From positions 1 through 53,623 of the forward strand of contig CAZAQY010000025.1 of the NCBI GenBank assembly GCA_964486845.1: a stretch of 53,623 bases of DNA. Reading direction: 5' to 3'. The stretch is from Anammoximicrobium sp964486845 (GTDB lineage: Bacteria; Planctomycetota; Planctomycetia; Pirellulales; Pirellulaceae). The first letter of the stretch is position 1. Every line of letters starts with the position of its first letter. The translations under genes were made by a program, and so were the position numbers. Positions 52,446 through 53,623 of the stretch are shown here, in pieces. Below the pieces are notes generated by a model. It was not told the origin of the DNA and did not search any database. It saw only the letters and a program-made list of their open reading frames with translations.

Positions 52446-53623
52446 TCAGCTGCCGGATGTCTCCGCCCGTCGTGGCGAACAAGCGTAGCGACTGACGAGT
52501 GAAAACAGGGCCTCGGCGCTGATCGGCTTGGCGATGTAGGCGTCCATGCCGACCGCCAGGCAGCGCTGCTCGTCGCCTTTCATGGCCCGTGCCGTCATCG
52601 CAATAATCGGCACGTGCGAGTCGCGTTCCGCGGCGCGGATGGCCGAGGTCGCTTCGAATCCGTCCATTTCCGGCATCTGGACGTCCATCAGGATGAGGTC
52701 GAAGGGCTCCGCGAGGAACGCGTCGTAAGCTTCCTTGCCGTTGGTGGCCACGACGACCTGGTGGCCGCGCTTGGTGAGCAGCCCAATCGCCAGCTTGCGA
52801 TTCACGAGACTGTCTTCGGCCAGGAGGATTCGCAAGCTTGGCGTCGCGCCGGCCTGGCCGCTGACCGCGCCGGGCGCGGCGAGCAGGGGGGCGCCGGCGA
52901 CGAGAGTCTCACTGGCGCGGGGACGCGTGGGCGACAAGCCGAGGCTGACCGTGAAGTGGAACGTGCTGCCTTGGCCTTCGACGCTGTCCACGCCGATCTC
53001 GCCCTGCATCAAGTGGACAAGCCGCGAGCAGATGGCCAGGCCCAACCCCGTGCCGCCGAAACGCCGTTTCGTCGAGCTGTCGGCCTGCTCAAATTCCTCA
53101 AATACCTTTTGACACTTGTCGGCGGGAATCCCGATGCCCGTGTCCGTCACCTCGAAACGGAGCACCGCGGTGTCCTCGATCGTCGATACGGTTTGGACGC
53201 TGACGCTGACACTTCCCTCGTCGGTGAACTTGATGGCGTTGCTGACCAGGTTGACCAGCACCTGCCGCAGCCGCAGCGGATCGCCGGTGAACCAGTCGTG
53301 CGTGTCGGGCGAGATCTCGTAGCTCAGCGCCAGGTTCTTCTGCTTGGCGGTATAATGAACCGAACGAATGGTCTCCTCGACGGCGTGTCGCAGACTGAAC
53401 TCGATGTTTTCCAAATCGACCTTGCCGGACTCGATCTTGGAGAAGTCGAGGACGTCGTTCAACAGGCCCAGCAGCGCGTTGCTGGACTCCACCACGGTTT
53501 GCAGGTAATCCCGCTGTTCGCTGTCCAGGTCCGATTCCAGCACCAATTCCGTCATCCCGATGATGGCGTTCATGGGCGTCCGAATCTCGTGGCTCATGTT
53601 GGCCAGGAACGCGCCCTTGGCGC
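52446..53623 (-). CDS. Hybrid sensor histidine kinase (partial)
   Basis: Only the C-terminal part is in the window; the frame is open to the right edge (AKGAFLAN precedes MSHEIRTPMN). It contains the HisKA phosphoacceptor His in the H-box, an HATPase_c domain (NLVSNAIKFTDEG, DTGIGIP, FGGTGLGLAICSRLV) and a C-terminal receiver domain (LAEDSLVNRKLA, phospho-acceptor Asp in LILMDVQMPEMDG, and the KP of IAKPIS). The sensory N-terminus lies outside. It is probably a phosphorelay kinase; its output is not visible. The stop lies about 70 bases before the start of miaB. Confidence 0.95.
   Translation of the reverse strand, partial: AKGAFLANMSHEIRTPMNAIIGMTELVLESDLDSEQRDYLQTVVESSNALLGLLNDVLDFSKIESGKVDLENIEFSLRHAVEETIRSVHYTAKQKNLALSYEISPDTHDWFTGDPLRLRQVLVNLVSNAIKFTDEGSVSVSVQTVSTIEDTAVLRFEVTDTGIGIPADKCQKVFEEFEQADSSTKRRFGGTGLGLAICSRLVHLMQGEIGVDSVEGQGSTFHFTVSLGLSPTRPRASETLVAGAPLLAAPGAVSGQAGATPSLRILLAEDSLVNRKLAIGLLTKRGHQVVVATNGKEAYDAFLAEPFDLILMDVQMPEMDGFEATSAIRAAERDSHVPIIAMTARAMKGDEQRCLAVGMDAYIAKPISAEALFSLVSRYACSPRRAETSGS

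Overview
The window is a GC-rich scaffold piece of about 53.6 kb with dense genes on both strands. It most likely comes from a metagenome-assembled genome of a planctomycete (Planctomycetota, possibly Pirellulales). The basis is gene content: Tat-exported Gfo/Idh/MocA and glycosidase-like proteins, relics of DUF1501-, DUF1080- and planctomycete-type cytochrome proteins, a PilM/PilN/PilO-like locus with Met-Pro-Gly-rich tails, HEAT-repeat exoproteins, a McsA-McsB pair and several proteins of a planctomycete-only type. No rRNA, tRNA or CRISPR array was seen. Two 100-N scaffold joins are present. Each is flanked by the same 55-mer on both sides, which looks like an unmerged assembler k-mer overlap.

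Layout. 1-9.4 kb: MATE transporter, Tat-exported amidase, mcsA-mcsB protein-arginine kinase operon (minus strand, with a good sigma70-type promoter), zinc-independent quinone oxidoreductase, HD phosphohydrolase, then the wreck of a type III-like restriction-modification locus and a frameshifted conserved gene. 9.4-17.6 kb: ribBA, then a three-gene minus-strand locus encoding a PilM-PilN fusion, a PilO-like protein and a third membrane-anchored protein. 17.9-28.5 kb: a GH38-like protein that lacks the family's nucleophile motif, a small antitoxin-like gene, a secreted CBM-bearing protein, bioF, a tandem M16 peptidase and a radical-SAM activase. 28.5-36.7 kb: relics of Ycf46-type AAA ATPases between ACGCAAAG-type repeats, a HEAT protein, a secreted protein, a giant TolC-like lipoprotein, and a MarR regulator with two perfect palindromes in its promoter. 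36.8-42.4 kb: a Tat-exported Gfo/Idh/MocA protein, a MazF-type toxin-antitoxin pair, and an ABC exporter whose permease carries a large probable beta-propeller insert. 42.4-47.1 kb: gene fragments, a TIM-barrel glycosidase-like lipoprotein, and an FAD-dependent oxidoreductase with damaged ends. 47.2-53.6 kb: housekeeping genes rpe, transaldolase, nagB, a PduO-type cobalamin adenosyltransferase coupled to miaB, and a hybrid histidine kinase cut by the window edge.

How the genes work together. McsA and McsB form a protein-arginine phosphorylation pair with no CtsR or ClpC visible here. The PilMNO-like genes look like the inner-membrane platform of a type IV pilus or secretion machine. MarR plus the TolC-like lipoprotein form a probable self-regulated efflux unit. 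nagB, transaldolase and rpe serve sugar-phosphate metabolism. A recurring theme is gene relics made by internal deletion: at least four loci contain recognisable pieces of larger genes joined out of frame.
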